From positions 1 through 5,159 of the forward strand of contig CACZPD010000253.1 in the NCBI GenBank assembly GCA_902782955.1: DNA of 5,159 nucleotides, given 5' to 3'. Within the stretch, counting starts at the first letter, position 1. Each line of letters opens with the position of its first letter. The notes beneath the pieces were generated by a model, which had not been told where the DNA came from, searched no databases, and saw only the letters and a list, made by a program, of their open reading frames with translations. Made by a program: the position numbers and the translations under genes. Shown one piece after another: positions 1-5,159 of the stretch. The DNA is from an uncultured Erysipelotrichaceae bacterium (GTDB taxonomy: Bacteria > Bacillota_I > Bacilli_A > Erysipelotrichales > Erysipelotrichaceae).

Positions 1-190
1 ATAAGAAAGCTAACTATATAAAAATCAAGTAGTTCAGATGAAATAGTCTGAAAATAAACGAATTACCTGATGTGCTAGCTGAAGAAGTAATATTTGTTCT
101 TTGAAATTGTGAATATGGATTGTAACAGACGCACTTAAAACAACTGCTGAAGCAGAAGAGATATGCGACAGTGATTGCGGCTTAGGATGC
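1..190. other. Non-coding flank and 3' end of the IS110 element
   Basis: No reading frame of convincing length lies here. The stretch follows the stop of the leftward IS110 transposase, so its right part should be the element's 3' non-coding end and its left part the chromosomal flank. A short inverted repeat, TTCAGA (33-38) with TCTGAA (47-52), could form a weak hairpin. CTGC/GCAG around 144-155 forms a small GNRA-like TGAA tetraloop hairpin. The exact border between element and chromosome cannot be read directly. A candidate is the 7-bp AGTCTGA at 45-51, which recurs at 1656-1662. Confidence 0.5.
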
Positions 191-1378
191 TCAACTCAGC
201 AGAGCCGGATCAAACTGCTGCCCTGTCTTTAACAGGTGGAAGATAACCCTTAAAAGCTTTCTGACGCAGTGTCCATGCGCGCAGCGGTGAGACTTGCCCT
301 GAGAGATCTTGAGGTCATAGTAGTCTTTGAATGCTTTGTTGTTATTGATGACAGGCAGAATGATCTGATACAGGGTCTTGCGGAGATACTTGGATCCTTT
401 CTTAGTGATCTTAGTATGCTGGGCTTTGTACTGCGATGATTCATGGGTAAGAGGCGCTACACCGGCGTATTTGATGATCTGTCTGTGATCTGTGAAGTTG
501 TTGATATCTCCTAATTCGGATAAAATGGATGTACCAGAGAAGTGTGAAATCCCTGGTATGGAAAGGATAGGAGAGTTTATCTGGCGTGAGAACTCTTCTA
601 TTTTTTTGTCGACCTCATCCAGCTGCGCATCGATCAGTACGATCTGGTCGATGAGGTGGCGGATCTGGATAACTTCTGAAACAGAAGAGATACCGATGGA
701 CTTCTTTGCGGCTTCCTTGAGCTTCTCGGCAGTCAGGGATATGCGATTGCCTCTTCCTTTGAACTCAAAGCACTTTCTGAGGCTGCGTATGTCCGCTTTG
801 GCAATGCTTTCCGCACTGCCGTATGACCTGAGCACATTCATGTAGACAACGCCGTATTTCGAATTGAAGAGGCTGTTGTATTCGGGGAATACGATGTCAA
901 TACACTTCTGAAGACGGTTGTAATAGACGTTAAGTTCTTCCTTGAGATCATGATGATGCCTGGTCAGGCAGCGCTGTTCATAAAGATCAAAGCGGTTGAC
1001 TTTGAAGATCCTGTACGGCTTCTTGCCTTTCTTGTTGGAAGATAAGACATCACAGATCGTCAGGGAATCAAGCTTGTCATTCTTGGAGATACTTCCGGAA
1101 GCCTTCCTGGTCAGATCGGTTGTGACCGGATTGATCAGGGCGACGGAATACGCTTTGTCCAGAAGATATTTGAGGAGAGGAAAATGGTAATGGCCGGTAT
1201 CTTCCATGCCGATCAGGACATCCTTTTTCGGATATTTCCGGATACAGGAGATGAACTGTTCGAAGCCTTTCAGATCATTGTTGATCCTGGAAGGCTCGCA
1301 GAGGACTTCACCGTCTTCCTTGCGGACAATGGTAAAGTAGTGGGAGTTCTTCCCGATGTCGATTCCAATCAGAATCAT
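191..1378 (-). CDS. IS110-family transposase (DEDD recombinase)
   Basis: This 395-residue protein is the recombinase of the element. In this family an N-terminal RuvC-like DEDD domain and a C-terminal transposase domain act together with a bridge RNA to join donor and target DNA. The N-terminal domain is visible in IGIDIGK (Asp7), GMEDTGHYH (Glu59) and NDKLD (Asp101 and Asp104). These fit the four acidic residues of the DEDD motif. A mostly helical, probably coiled-coil stretch runs from about 230 to 268. The C-terminal domain follows, with SIPGIS (273-278), the helix-hairpin-helix-like turn, and YAGVAPLTHESSQ (304-316). Ser314 or Ser315 there is the candidate catalytic serine. The frame is full length with no break. 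The start is set by GAAAGGAG, 9 nt upstream of the ATG. Context makes self-contained transposition likely. The assignment to IS110 is firm; the exact subgroup is inferred from the long 5' spacer. Confidence 0.95.
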   Translation of the reverse strand: MILIGIDIGKNSHYFTIVRKEDGEVLCEPSRINNDLKGFEQFISCIRKYPKKDVLIGMEDTGHYHFPLLKYLLDKAYSVALINPVTTDLTRKASGSISKNDKLDSLTICDVLSSNKKGKKPYRIFKVNRFDLYEQRCLTRHHHDLKEELNVYYNRLQKCIDIVFPEYNSLFNSKYGVVYMNVLRSYGSAESIAKADIRSLRKCFEFKGRGNRISLTAEKLKEAAKKSIGISSVSEVIQIRHLIDQIVLIDAQLDEVDKKIEEFSRQINSPILSIPGISHFSGTSILSELGDINNFTDHRQIIKYAGVAPLTHESSQYKAQHTKITKKGSKYLRKTLYQIILPVINNNKAFKDYYDLKISQGKSHRCAHGHCVRKLLRVIFHLLKTGQQFDPALLS

Positions 1379-1387
1379 AAGTAGTGA

Positions 1388-1406
1388 CTCCTTTCAATTG
1401 AGAAAG
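1388..1406 (-). promoter_or_regulatory. Transposase ribosome binding site inside a small hairpin
   Basis: Reading leftward, CTTTC (1406-1402) can pair with GAAAG (1395-1391) across a 6-nt loop. The second arm is part of the strong Shine-Dalgarno GAAAGGAG (1395-1388), which ends 9 nt before the transposase ATG. Pairing would partly mask the ribosome binding site, a plausible way of keeping transposase levels low. The 5-bp stem is weak, so the masking effect is inference. Confidence 0.45.
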
Positions 1407-1590
1407 CATGCGAATGTCCGGACCACAGCACTTATCCAACAAACCCTGGTCAAAGGATACGAATTCAAAAGACTCATCTAACTGATCATTATTTCAGGAT
1501 AAGGCGTGGTGAGATCCTTTCTAAAGTAGTCAAAGCCACAAGGAAGAGTACAAATCCACATTCACACATTTCAATTCTACAGGATTTCAA
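1391..1590 (-). ncRNA. Candidate IS110 bridge RNA
   Basis: This non-coding stretch lies directly upstream of the IS110 transposase and on the same strand, where IS110-subgroup elements encode their bridge RNA. Three stems can be seen in the leftward transcript. The first is 1582-1587 with 1552-1557 (6 bp, 24-nt loop). The second is 1540-1544 with 1515-1519 (5 bp). The third and strongest pairs 1506-1510 with 1422-1426, 1504-1505 with 1428-1429, and 1497-1503 with 1431-1437. That gives 14 pairs interrupted only by bulged bases 1427 and 1430, around a 59-nt loop. The large loop fits a guide-bearing loop. Its 5' side (1486-1471) matches sequence at the element's edge. The extent is approximate because no promoter or RNA end is obvious. 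No terminator precedes the transposase, so the RNA may be processed from, or share, the transposase leader. Confidence 0.5.
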
Positions 1591-1668
1591 AAACCGCAAT
1601 CGGCAACGGTTAATAAAGCCGACAGAAAGGAAAAGGTATATCCTTCTTGAACATCAGTCTGATGAGTC
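1471..1668. repeat. 16-nt inverted match, putative guide (1471-1486) versus junction (1653-1668)
   Basis: The sequence at 1471-1486 and the reverse complement of 1653-1668 agree at 14 of 16 positions: GACTCATC, two mismatches, then ACTGAT. The mismatched bases of the second copy are C1659 and T1660, exactly at the centre of the large hairpin beside the element. A match of this quality between two stretches of about 50-60 nt is unlikely by chance. It may be a bridge-RNA guide and its DNA partner, or two arms of a long-range RNA stem in the leader transcript. The sequence alone does not separate the two. Confidence 0.6.
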
Positions 1669-1682
1669 AATAAGAATATACC
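1635..1682. repeat. 48-nt near-perfect hairpin in front of the HAD operon
   Basis: The dyad centres on T1658. Its outer stem is GGTATAT (1635-1641) with ATATACC (1676-1682). Next come CTT (1643-1645) with AAG (1672-1674), and TTGA (1647-1650) with TCAA (1667-1670). The inner stem is CATCAG/CTGATG (1652-1664). Only single mismatches and one small asymmetric internal loop interrupt it. It ends one base before the ribosome binding site at 1683-1688. It has no U tail in either direction, so it is not an ordinary intrinsic terminator. It could be a leader RNA hairpin controlling translation, a DNA operator, or a palindrome targeted by the IS110 element. A weak promoter-like pair (TTGAAC 1647-1652, TAAGAA 1671-1676) would place the inner dyad between -35 and -10. 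Confidence 0.7.
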
Positions 1683-1694
1683 AGGAAGATATCT

Positions 1695-2312
1695 ATGATA
1701 CGAAATATATTGTTTGACATGGGCAACGTCCTGATCCGGTTCGATCCGGACCGGTTTATGAATGATCTCGGCTGTACAGAAAAGGAAAAGAAGGTCCTGA
1801 TGAGCGAACTGTTCCGCAGTATCGACTGGGTGGCATCAGACCGCGGTCTGATCGATGAAGAAGAACTGATCCGCCGTGCCTGTAAAAGAACAGATCCCTC
1901 CCTGCATGACAAGATCAGGGAACTGGCAAATCACTGGCACCGTAAGCATCTGATGATCGAGGGAAGTGAAGAACTGGTATCCGAGTTATATGAAAACGGA
2001 TATGAACTGTATCTTCTGACCAACGCCGCTCCGGGGCATCATGTCTACTGGCCGCAGTATCCCGTTTCCCGCTATTTTCCGCCGGAACGGGTCTACCTTT
2101 CGGCAGATTACAAATGCATGAAGCCAAGCCCGGATTTCTTTGAAGGGGCTGTAAAACTGTTCTCCCTGAAGAAGGAAGAATGCATATTCATCGATGACAG
2201 CGTACTCAATGCGGAAAGCGCCGTATACTGCGGCATACAGGCGATCGTATTCAATGATGATATTGATGAACTGCGCAGGAAGCTGAAAGCAGCCGGCATA
2301 CGTGTAAAATAG
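1695..2312 (+). CDS. HAD-superfamily phosphatase (subfamily IA, YihX-like)
   Basis: This 205-residue haloacid-dehalogenase-type hydrolase probably dephosphorylates a small phosphorylated metabolite in the cytoplasm. All four HAD motifs are present. Motif I is FDMGNVL with nucleophile Asp8. The usual second Asp is Gly10, as in YihX and the N-terminal domain of soluble epoxide hydrolase. Motif II is LLTN (Thr109), motif III is CMKPSPDFF (Lys143), and motif IV is FIDDS (Asp167, Asp168). The helical cap lies between about residues 15 and 90. The start is supported by AGGAAG at 1683-1688, 6 nt upstream. It is followed after 30 nt by an alpha/beta hydrolase on the same strand, so the two are probably co-transcribed. 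The IS110 element ends just upstream and may have separated the gene from its original promoter. The substrate is unknown: sugar phosphates are the family's commonest, but nothing here points to one. Confidence 0.9.
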   Translation: MIRNILFDMGNVLIRFDPDRFMNDLGCTEKEKKVLMSELFRSIDWVASDRGLIDEEELIRRACKRTDPSLHDKIRELANHWHRKHLMIEGSEELVSELYENGYELYLLTNAAPGHHVYWPQYPVSRYFPPERVYLSADYKCMKPSPDFFEGAVKLFSLKKEECIFIDDSVLNAESAVYCGIQAIVFNDDIDELRRKLKAAGIRVK

Positions 2313-2342
2313 CGAGCGATATTTTTTATCCAGGAGTTGCAT

Positions 2343-3083
2343 ATGCAGTATAAAGAATACGGAAAAGGAAACACAGATACCATCATCCTGCTTCACGGCG
2401 GCGGTCTTTCCTGGTGGAATTACCGTTCTGAAGCAGAACTTCTGCAGGAAGAGTATCATGTCATCCTGCCGGTTCTCGACGGTCACGCAGACAGCGACAG
2501 ACCGTTCACAACCATTGAAGACAACGCTTCCGAACTGATCTCGTTCATTGATGAGAACTGCGGGGGAGGGGTATTGCTTATCGGAGGGCTTTCGCTAGGC
2601 GCTCAGGTCCTGCTGGAAACACTGTCACAGCGAAGTGATATCTGCAGGTATGCCCTTGTCGAAAGCGCGGCTGTCATACCTTCCAAGCTAACAAACGCAC
2701 TGATCGGGCCTGCCTTCGGCAGCAGCTACAGCCTGATCAAAAACAGAGGCTTTGCGAAGATGCAGTTCAAGAGTCTGCGTATCCGGGAAGACCTCTTTGA
2801 AGATTATTACCGCGATACCTGCAAGATATCCAAACCGGATATGATCGCTTTCATGAAAGCAAATACTTCCTATTCCCTGAAAGAATCCCTTGCGGATACA
2901 GCTGCGCAGGTCCATATTCTTGCCGGGGAAAAAGAAAACCGGGAGATTCTGCGGTCAGCTGACCTAATCCAAAAAGCACTCCCTTCAAGTTCCCTCAACA
3001 TCCTGCCGGATCTGCATCACGGGGAGTTCTCCCTCAATTACCCGGAACAGTATGTCCGGTATATGAGCGAAATGATCCTGTAA
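2343..3083 (+). CDS. Alpha/beta-fold hydrolase
   Basis: This 246-residue protein is a cytoplasmic alpha/beta hydrolase, probably an esterase or lactonase-like enzyme. LLHGGG (16-21) provides the oxyanion hole. GLSLGAQ (82-88) is the nucleophile elbow with Ser84, and LHHGEF (224-229) carries the catalytic histidine, most likely His226. The acid after strand 7 is usually in a GxxD motif. Here the stretch reads GEKEN (195-199), so Glu198, or another residue, would have to serve. A TTG codon in frame at 2337 would lie immediately after the AGGAG at 2332-2336, which is too close. The ATG at 2343 has a proper 6-nt spacing and is taken as the start. There is no signal peptide. It lies 30 nt behind the HAD gene with no terminator between them, and a hairpin terminator follows its stop. 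The substrate cannot be inferred. Confidence 0.88.
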   Translation: MQYKEYGKGNTDTIILLHGGGLSWWNYRSEAELLQEEYHVILPVLDGHADSDRPFTTIEDNASELISFIDENCGGGVLLIGGLSLGAQVLLETLSQRSDICRYALVESAAVIPSKLTNALIGPAFGSSYSLIKNRGFAKMQFKSLRIREDLFEDYYRDTCKISKPDMIAFMKANTSYSLKESLADTAAQVHILAGEKENREILRSADLIQKALPSSSLNILPDLHHGEFSLNYPEQYVRYMSEMIL

Positions 3084-3093
3084 ATCACATTTA

Positions 3094-3131
3094 AACAGGC
3101 ATCTTCCGTAACCGGGAGATGCCTTCTTTAT
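3094..3131 (+). terminator. Intrinsic terminator of the HAD/hydrolase operon
   Basis: AGGCATCT (3097-3104) pairs perfectly with AGATGCCT (3117-3124). The pairing extends by two C-G pairs and a G-T pair, leaving a 6-nt loop. The U tail after it is interrupted (CTTTCTTTA-like) but T-rich. It sits 13 nt after the hydrolase stop and 16 nt before the end of the convergent nuclease gene, so it may stop transcription from both sides. Confidence 0.75.
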
Positions 3132-3140
3132 CATTTATTC

Positions 3141-4067
3141 TTACGGATTGCATGATCCGCAGGGAATATATCCCTCCTGTATCAGCGTCTCCCTGTCCGC
3201 ATGGACTGCTTTTTTGTTTTTTTCTTTCATGTTTCTGACACCGTCGCAGTCCGGATAATGAAACCGGAGCGTACGGATATTGATAATATAATCATTTTCT
3301 GCCGGTTCGGAACGGGTGATCTCTTCTGTCCTGTAACTGTCTCCCGTCAGGTATTCGATTTCCACGCCGGGCTGTACATTATGACAGAAAACACAGAACT
3401 TAAGCCCTTCCCCATGATCCTCTATGGAAACTGCTTCCAGCAGGACGCCCCTGCACACCAGTTCATCATCTATGAATACCGGTACAGATCTGTACAGAAC
3501 ATGATTTCCTGTACTGCGGATATAATATGCGGTCATATTCTCATATGCCAGCATACCCGCAATATTCATGTACCTTGTCCCTGTAATTAACTGTCTCGCA
3601 TCGTTGTCGCCGCAGAGTTCATAGGCGATCAGATGACATCTGTTGTACAGATATTTATCCTCGATCAGGTCATCATACCGGACTGTTTTCCAGCCGGTCG
3701 GACGGATCATCCCGATGGATCCGCGGGGCCGGTCCGGTATGGTTTCCGGTCCCAGCAGCGCTTCGGCTGTGCCGCATCTTCCTTCTGCATCAAACTCCGA
3801 AAGACGCAGGTATGTTTCCGTTACTTCAGGATATTCCGTAAATGAAGGTTCATTCTCATTGATTACGGTTACAGCTTCCCCTGTATACTCCGGGATCTCC
3901 GGGTTTTCTTCCGGCATTGTCTCCTCATAATGATTTGCGGCCGGCAGGACATTGCTTTTGCCTGTATGCAGATACGGAAGGATCACAAAAAAACACGCTC
4001 CCAGCAATACTGCCGCAGCTATAACCGCTATGCATATCTTTACGATCTTATGAGACTTCCTGCGCAT
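3141..4067 (-). CDS. Membrane-anchored DNA/RNA non-specific endonuclease (EndA/NucA type)
   Basis: This 308-residue protein probably cleaves extracellular DNA or RNA at the cell surface. Lys/Arg residues and a hydrophobic helix (8-33) form an N-terminal anchor. LLGAC (21-25) resembles a lipobox, but the hydrophobic run continues beyond it, so a membrane anchor is preferred. A low-complexity acidic, proline-rich linker spans about 45-82. The nuclease core follows. YNRCH (141-145) is the family variant of the DRGH motif with general-base His145. LITGTRYMN ends in Asn168, the likely Mg-ligand. NHVLYR and the NVQPGVEIEYLTGD region complete the fold. The C-terminal tail has HxxxC (270-274) and CxxC (303-306), a probable zinc knuckle. 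The ATG at 4067 is chosen because AGGAAA lies just before it. The same frame stays open upstream to 4523, but that stretch is antisense to the YvlD gene. The gene is convergent with the hydrolase operon. Confidence 0.9.
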   Translation of the reverse strand: MRRKSHKIVKICIAVIAAAVLLGACFFVILPYLHTGKSNVLPAANHYEETMPEENPEIPEYTGEAVTVINENEPSFTEYPEVTETYLRLSEFDAEGRCGTAEALLGPETIPDRPRGSIGMIRPTGWKTVRYDDLIEDKYLYNRCHLIAYELCGDNDARQLITGTRYMNIAGMLAYENMTAYYIRSTGNHVLYRSVPVFIDDELVCRGVLLEAVSIEDHGEGLKFCVFCHNVQPGVEIEYLTGDSYRTEEITRSEPAENDYIINIRTLRFHYPDCDGVRNMKEKNKKAVHADRETLIQEGYIPCGSCNP

Positions 4068-4091
4068 TCTTTCCTGTTTCCTGCTTTTTAT

Positions 4092-4100
4092 AATATACCA
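4092..4100 (-). promoter_or_regulatory. Extended -10 promoter for the nuclease gene
   Basis: Reading leftward, TGG-TATATT (4100-4092) is an extended -10 element. It would start transcription near 4085, leaving a leader of about 18 nt that still contains the AGGAAA before the nuclease ATG. No good -35 is seen, which extended -10 promoters can tolerate. The assignment rests on position and motif only. Confidence 0.45.
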
Positions 4101-4143
4101 GATTAAAAACCCGGATATGCGTACCAGTCTGCATGAAATATAA

Positions 4144-4187
4144 GATTCATTCAGAATCATTGACTCACATAAAAAAAGTGCTATATT
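4144..4187 (+). promoter_or_regulatory. Sigma-A promoter of the YvlD-like gene with an adjacent dyad
   Basis: TTGACT (4160-4165) and TATATT (4182-4187) are separated by 16 nt, a good housekeeping promoter. The expected start site is at about 4194-4195, on or next to the A of the ATG at 4195. A dyad, GATTC (4144-4148) and GAATC (4154-4158), touches the upstream edge of the -35. It is a possible operator or activator site shared with the divergent nuclease gene. Confidence 0.65.
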
Positions 4188-4194
4188 ACGCTGT

Positions 4195-4536
4195 ATGAAA
4201 AAGCTAATAAGTACATTTATCGCGGATTGTGTCGCGTTATTCATCGCTGACGGTCTGTTCTCGCAGGTAAGTTTTACGAGCAACACCGCAATCGTCGCTG
4301 CAGCTTTCGCACTGGCAGTACTCAATATGTTTGTAAAGCCTGTGCTGAAATTCATATCCCTGCCTGTCACATTCCTGACATTCGGCCTGTTTTCCCTGAT
4401 CATCAACGGTGCTGTCATTCTGTGGGCGTTCAGCCTCGCAGACGGCGCAGGCATTACCGGTATGGGACCGGCGATACTGACATCCTTCGTTGTCAGCATC
4501 GTGACCAGTGTCATATGCGGCAAGGACGATGACTGA
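4195..4536 (+). CDS. YvlD-like membrane protein (phage holin family 4, superfamily IV)
   Basis: This 113-residue integral membrane protein has four predicted helices, at about 5-24, 31-47, 57-81 and 91-108, and a short acidic C-terminus (GKDDD). The family hallmark is the segment from LNMFVKPVL (43-51) through SLPVTFLTFGLF (55-66) into the third helix. The role of this family is not well established. Bacillus YvlD is linked to the cell-envelope stress regulon, and the holin name reflects similarity only, since no phage gene is nearby. No ribosome binding site precedes the ATG. The promoter position explains this by predicting a leaderless mRNA. The gene is divergent from the nuclease with 127 nt between the two starts and is followed by its own terminator, so it is a single-gene transcription unit. 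Confidence 0.85.
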   Translation: MKKLISTFIADCVALFIADGLFSQVSFTSNTAIVAAAFALAVLNMFVKPVLKFISLPVTFLTFGLFSLIINGAVILWAFSLADGAGITGMGPAILTSFVVSIVTSVICGKDDD

Positions 4537-4556
4537 TAAGTAAATGATCAGTAAAC

Positions 4557-4592
4557 AGAAGTGTTTTCGGAAAACACTTCTTTTTTGTTTTT
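4557..4592 (+). terminator. Strong intrinsic terminator after the YvlD-like gene
   Basis: An 11-bp perfect stem pairs AGAAGTGTTTT (4557-4567) with its complement at 4571-4581 around a CGG loop, in a UUCGG-like tip. A T run (4581-4592, broken by one G) follows directly. It lies 20 nt after the stop codon. Confidence 0.95.
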
Positions 4593-4755
4593 CATGTTAT
4601 TACAGTTACTATTCTGTGGATTTAAGATCCTCTATATAAATGCATTTCTGTGTTTTATCTAAATATGTTTAATGTTGAATTGTATAATTAATACTGTAAA
4701 TCTAAATAATCAGTATCGCTTAATTAAGCAGAAAATAATCAACAAAGATGATATA
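4593..4755. other. AT-rich spacer without a gene
   Basis: No coding frame or RNA gene can be supported here. A TATAAT at 4683-4688 has no matching -35 and nothing to transcribe rightward except the end of the IS3 element. A perfect 12-bp palindrome, GCTTAATTAAGC (4718-4729), is the only other structure. The low GC contrasts with the genes on its left and suggests a tolerant landing site for the insertion sequence. Confidence 0.6.
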
Positions 4756-5159
4756 TGAACCGCCCCACAAAAATGGGACAGTCATAAAAAAGACCGGGAA
4801 AGGTATGACATCCTGAAGTCAACAGGAGTCATGCCTTTTAGTTTTCTTTGGGGTCTCGCATAGTTATAGAAATGAATGTAATGGTCAACCTTTTGTATCA
4901 GTTCATCATTTGTCTTCGGAAGGTCATACAATTCCAGGTATTCACTTTTCAGATGCCCGAAAAAGTTCTCGCAGCACGCATTATCATAGCAGTTCGCTTT
5001 CCGGGAGTGAGAAACAGTAATACCATGATCATCCAGATACCGGATGTATACGGTATTTGTATACTGAAATCCCTGATCCGAATGAATCACACAGAACCGG
5101 GTTGGATCCCAGTTGTTCCCGATCGCCTTATATACGTTGTTCATCACCAGTTTAAGGTC
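4756..5159 (-). mobile_element. IS3-family insertion sequence, 3' end only
   Basis: The element tip begins with TGAACCGCCCCAC at 4756 and continues through AAAATGGGACAG. This is the TG-starting terminal repeat style of IS3-family elements of the IS150 type, with the CCCA/TGGG mini-stem they often show. The transposase stop lies 26 nt inside the tip. The rest of the element, including orfA, the other repeat and any target duplication, lies beyond the window. The bases just before the tip (ATATA) would be part of the target duplication. Confidence 0.8.
4782..5159 (-). CDS. IS3-family transposase OrfB, C-terminal part
   Basis: The frame is open to the window edge, so the N-terminus, including the first catalytic Asp, is missing. 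About 125 C-terminal residues are visible. HSDQGFQYTN contains the second catalytic Asp (codon 5076-5078). CENFFGHLKSE contains the catalytic Glu (codon 4968-4970). Exactly 35 residues lie between them, the DD(35)E spacing of the IS3 family. The final stretch has the usual YNYARPQRKLKGMTPVDF ending. The GTG and ATG codons at 5142-5147 are internal, because the upstream residues DLKLV continue the family pattern. The visible part has no frameshift, so the copy may be active. It integrates and excises its own element as an RNase H-fold transposase, normally made by frameshift fusion with OrfA. Confidence 0.92.
   Translation of the reverse strand, partial: DLKLVMNNVYKAIGNNWDPTRFCVIHSDQGFQYTNTVYIRYLDDHGITVSHSRKANCYDNACCENFFGHLKSEYLELYDLPKTNDELIQKVDHYIHFYNYARPQRKLKGMTPVDFRMSYLSRSFL

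Larger units (their letters stand above)
45..1662 (-). mobile_element. IS110-family insertion sequence, ends approximate
   Basis: This is a complete IS110-family element in leftward orientation, made of an intact DEDD transposase gene and a long upstream non-coding end. IS110 elements move through a circular intermediate, leave no classical terminal inverted repeats, and recombine at a short core sequence selected by a bridge RNA. In the IS110 subgroup that RNA is encoded 5' of the transposase, as the long upstream spacer suggests here. The ends given are inferred from a direct 7-bp repeat, AGTCTGA, at 45-51 and 1656-1662. They would give a unit of about 1.6 kb, a plausible size. A 7-bp repeat can occur by chance in this much sequence, so the borders are tentative while the presence of the element is not. 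The insertion point lies directly before the HAD/hydrolase operon. Confidence 0.6.

Noticed and set aside
90..115. TTCTTTGAAA-like stretch resembling an rRNA operon leader.
   Set aside because: No rRNA sequence follows; a short AT-rich coincidence.
58..1465. ACGAATT shared by 58-64 and the bridge-RNA loop (1459-1465) as a donor guide for the other element end.
   Set aside because: The extended alignment is only about 12 of 16, close to chance for the area searched.
173..1601. 8-bp inverted repeat GATTGCGG (173-180) and CCGCAATC (1594-1601) as IS1111-type subterminal repeats.
   Set aside because: The match stops at 8 bp, is expected by chance over these lengths, and the long 5' spacer fits the IS110 subgroup better.
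1592..1611. AACCG/CGGTT hairpin followed by T residues on the leftward strand as a terminator.
   Set aside because: The stem is only 5 bp with a 10-nt loop, and part of the T run is in the stem; more likely part of the structured leader, if anything.
2108..2486. Leftward open frames opposite the HAD and hydrolase genes.
   Set aside because: They have no recognisable motif and lie fully antisense to two genes with intact catalytic motifs.
4068..4523. Upstream in-frame extension of the nuclease reading frame, leftward.
   Set aside because: It runs antisense through the whole YvlD-like gene, has no family similarity, and a proper start with a ribosome binding site exists at 4067.
4718..4729. 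GCTTAATTAAGC palindrome as an operator.
   Set aside because: No promoter or gene depends on it; in AT-rich DNA such a palindrome carries little weight.

Overview
The window looks like a chromosomal stretch from a low-to-mid GC member of the Bacillota. A gut-type Erysipelotrichia or Clostridia is likely, but the genus cannot be fixed. The evidence is Gram-positive style AGGAG ribosome binding sites, a YvlD-type membrane protein, an EndA-like nuclease with an N-terminal membrane anchor, and IS110- and IS3-family elements of the kind common in these bacteria.

Region by region. About 45-1660 holds an IS110-family insertion sequence whose 395-residue transposase reads leftward (191-1378). The unusually long non-coding stretch upstream of it (1379 to about 1660) folds into nested stems. 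It is the expected place for an IS110 bridge RNA. 1635-1682 is a 48-nt near-perfect hairpin just before the next ribosome binding site. 1695-3083 is a two-gene rightward operon: a HAD-family phosphatase and an alpha/beta hydrolase, closed by a hairpin terminator. 3141-4067 is a leftward, membrane-anchored DNA/RNA non-specific endonuclease, convergent with that operon. 4195-4536 is a rightward four-helix YvlD/phage-holin-4 type membrane protein, divergent from the nuclease. It has a strong promoter placed so that its mRNA is probably leaderless, and a textbook terminator follows. 4593-4755 is AT-rich and gene-free. 4756 to the window end is the 3' end of an IS3-family element, with the C-terminal part of its DD(35)E transposase.

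The most interesting signal is in the IS110 non-coding end. A 14-bp stem with two single-base bulges (1422-1437 with 1497-1510) presents a 59-nt loop. Inside that loop, 16 nt (1471-1486) match the centre of the hairpin beside the element (1653-1668) at 14 of 16 positions in inverted orientation. The only two mismatches are adjacent, at the CT in 1659-1660. This is what a bridge-RNA guide facing its own insertion junction could look like, although a long-range intramolecular stem would give the same pattern. The element seems to have landed in the leader of the HAD/hydrolase operon and may have changed that operon's control. The other genes look like ordinary housekeeping or accessory genes.
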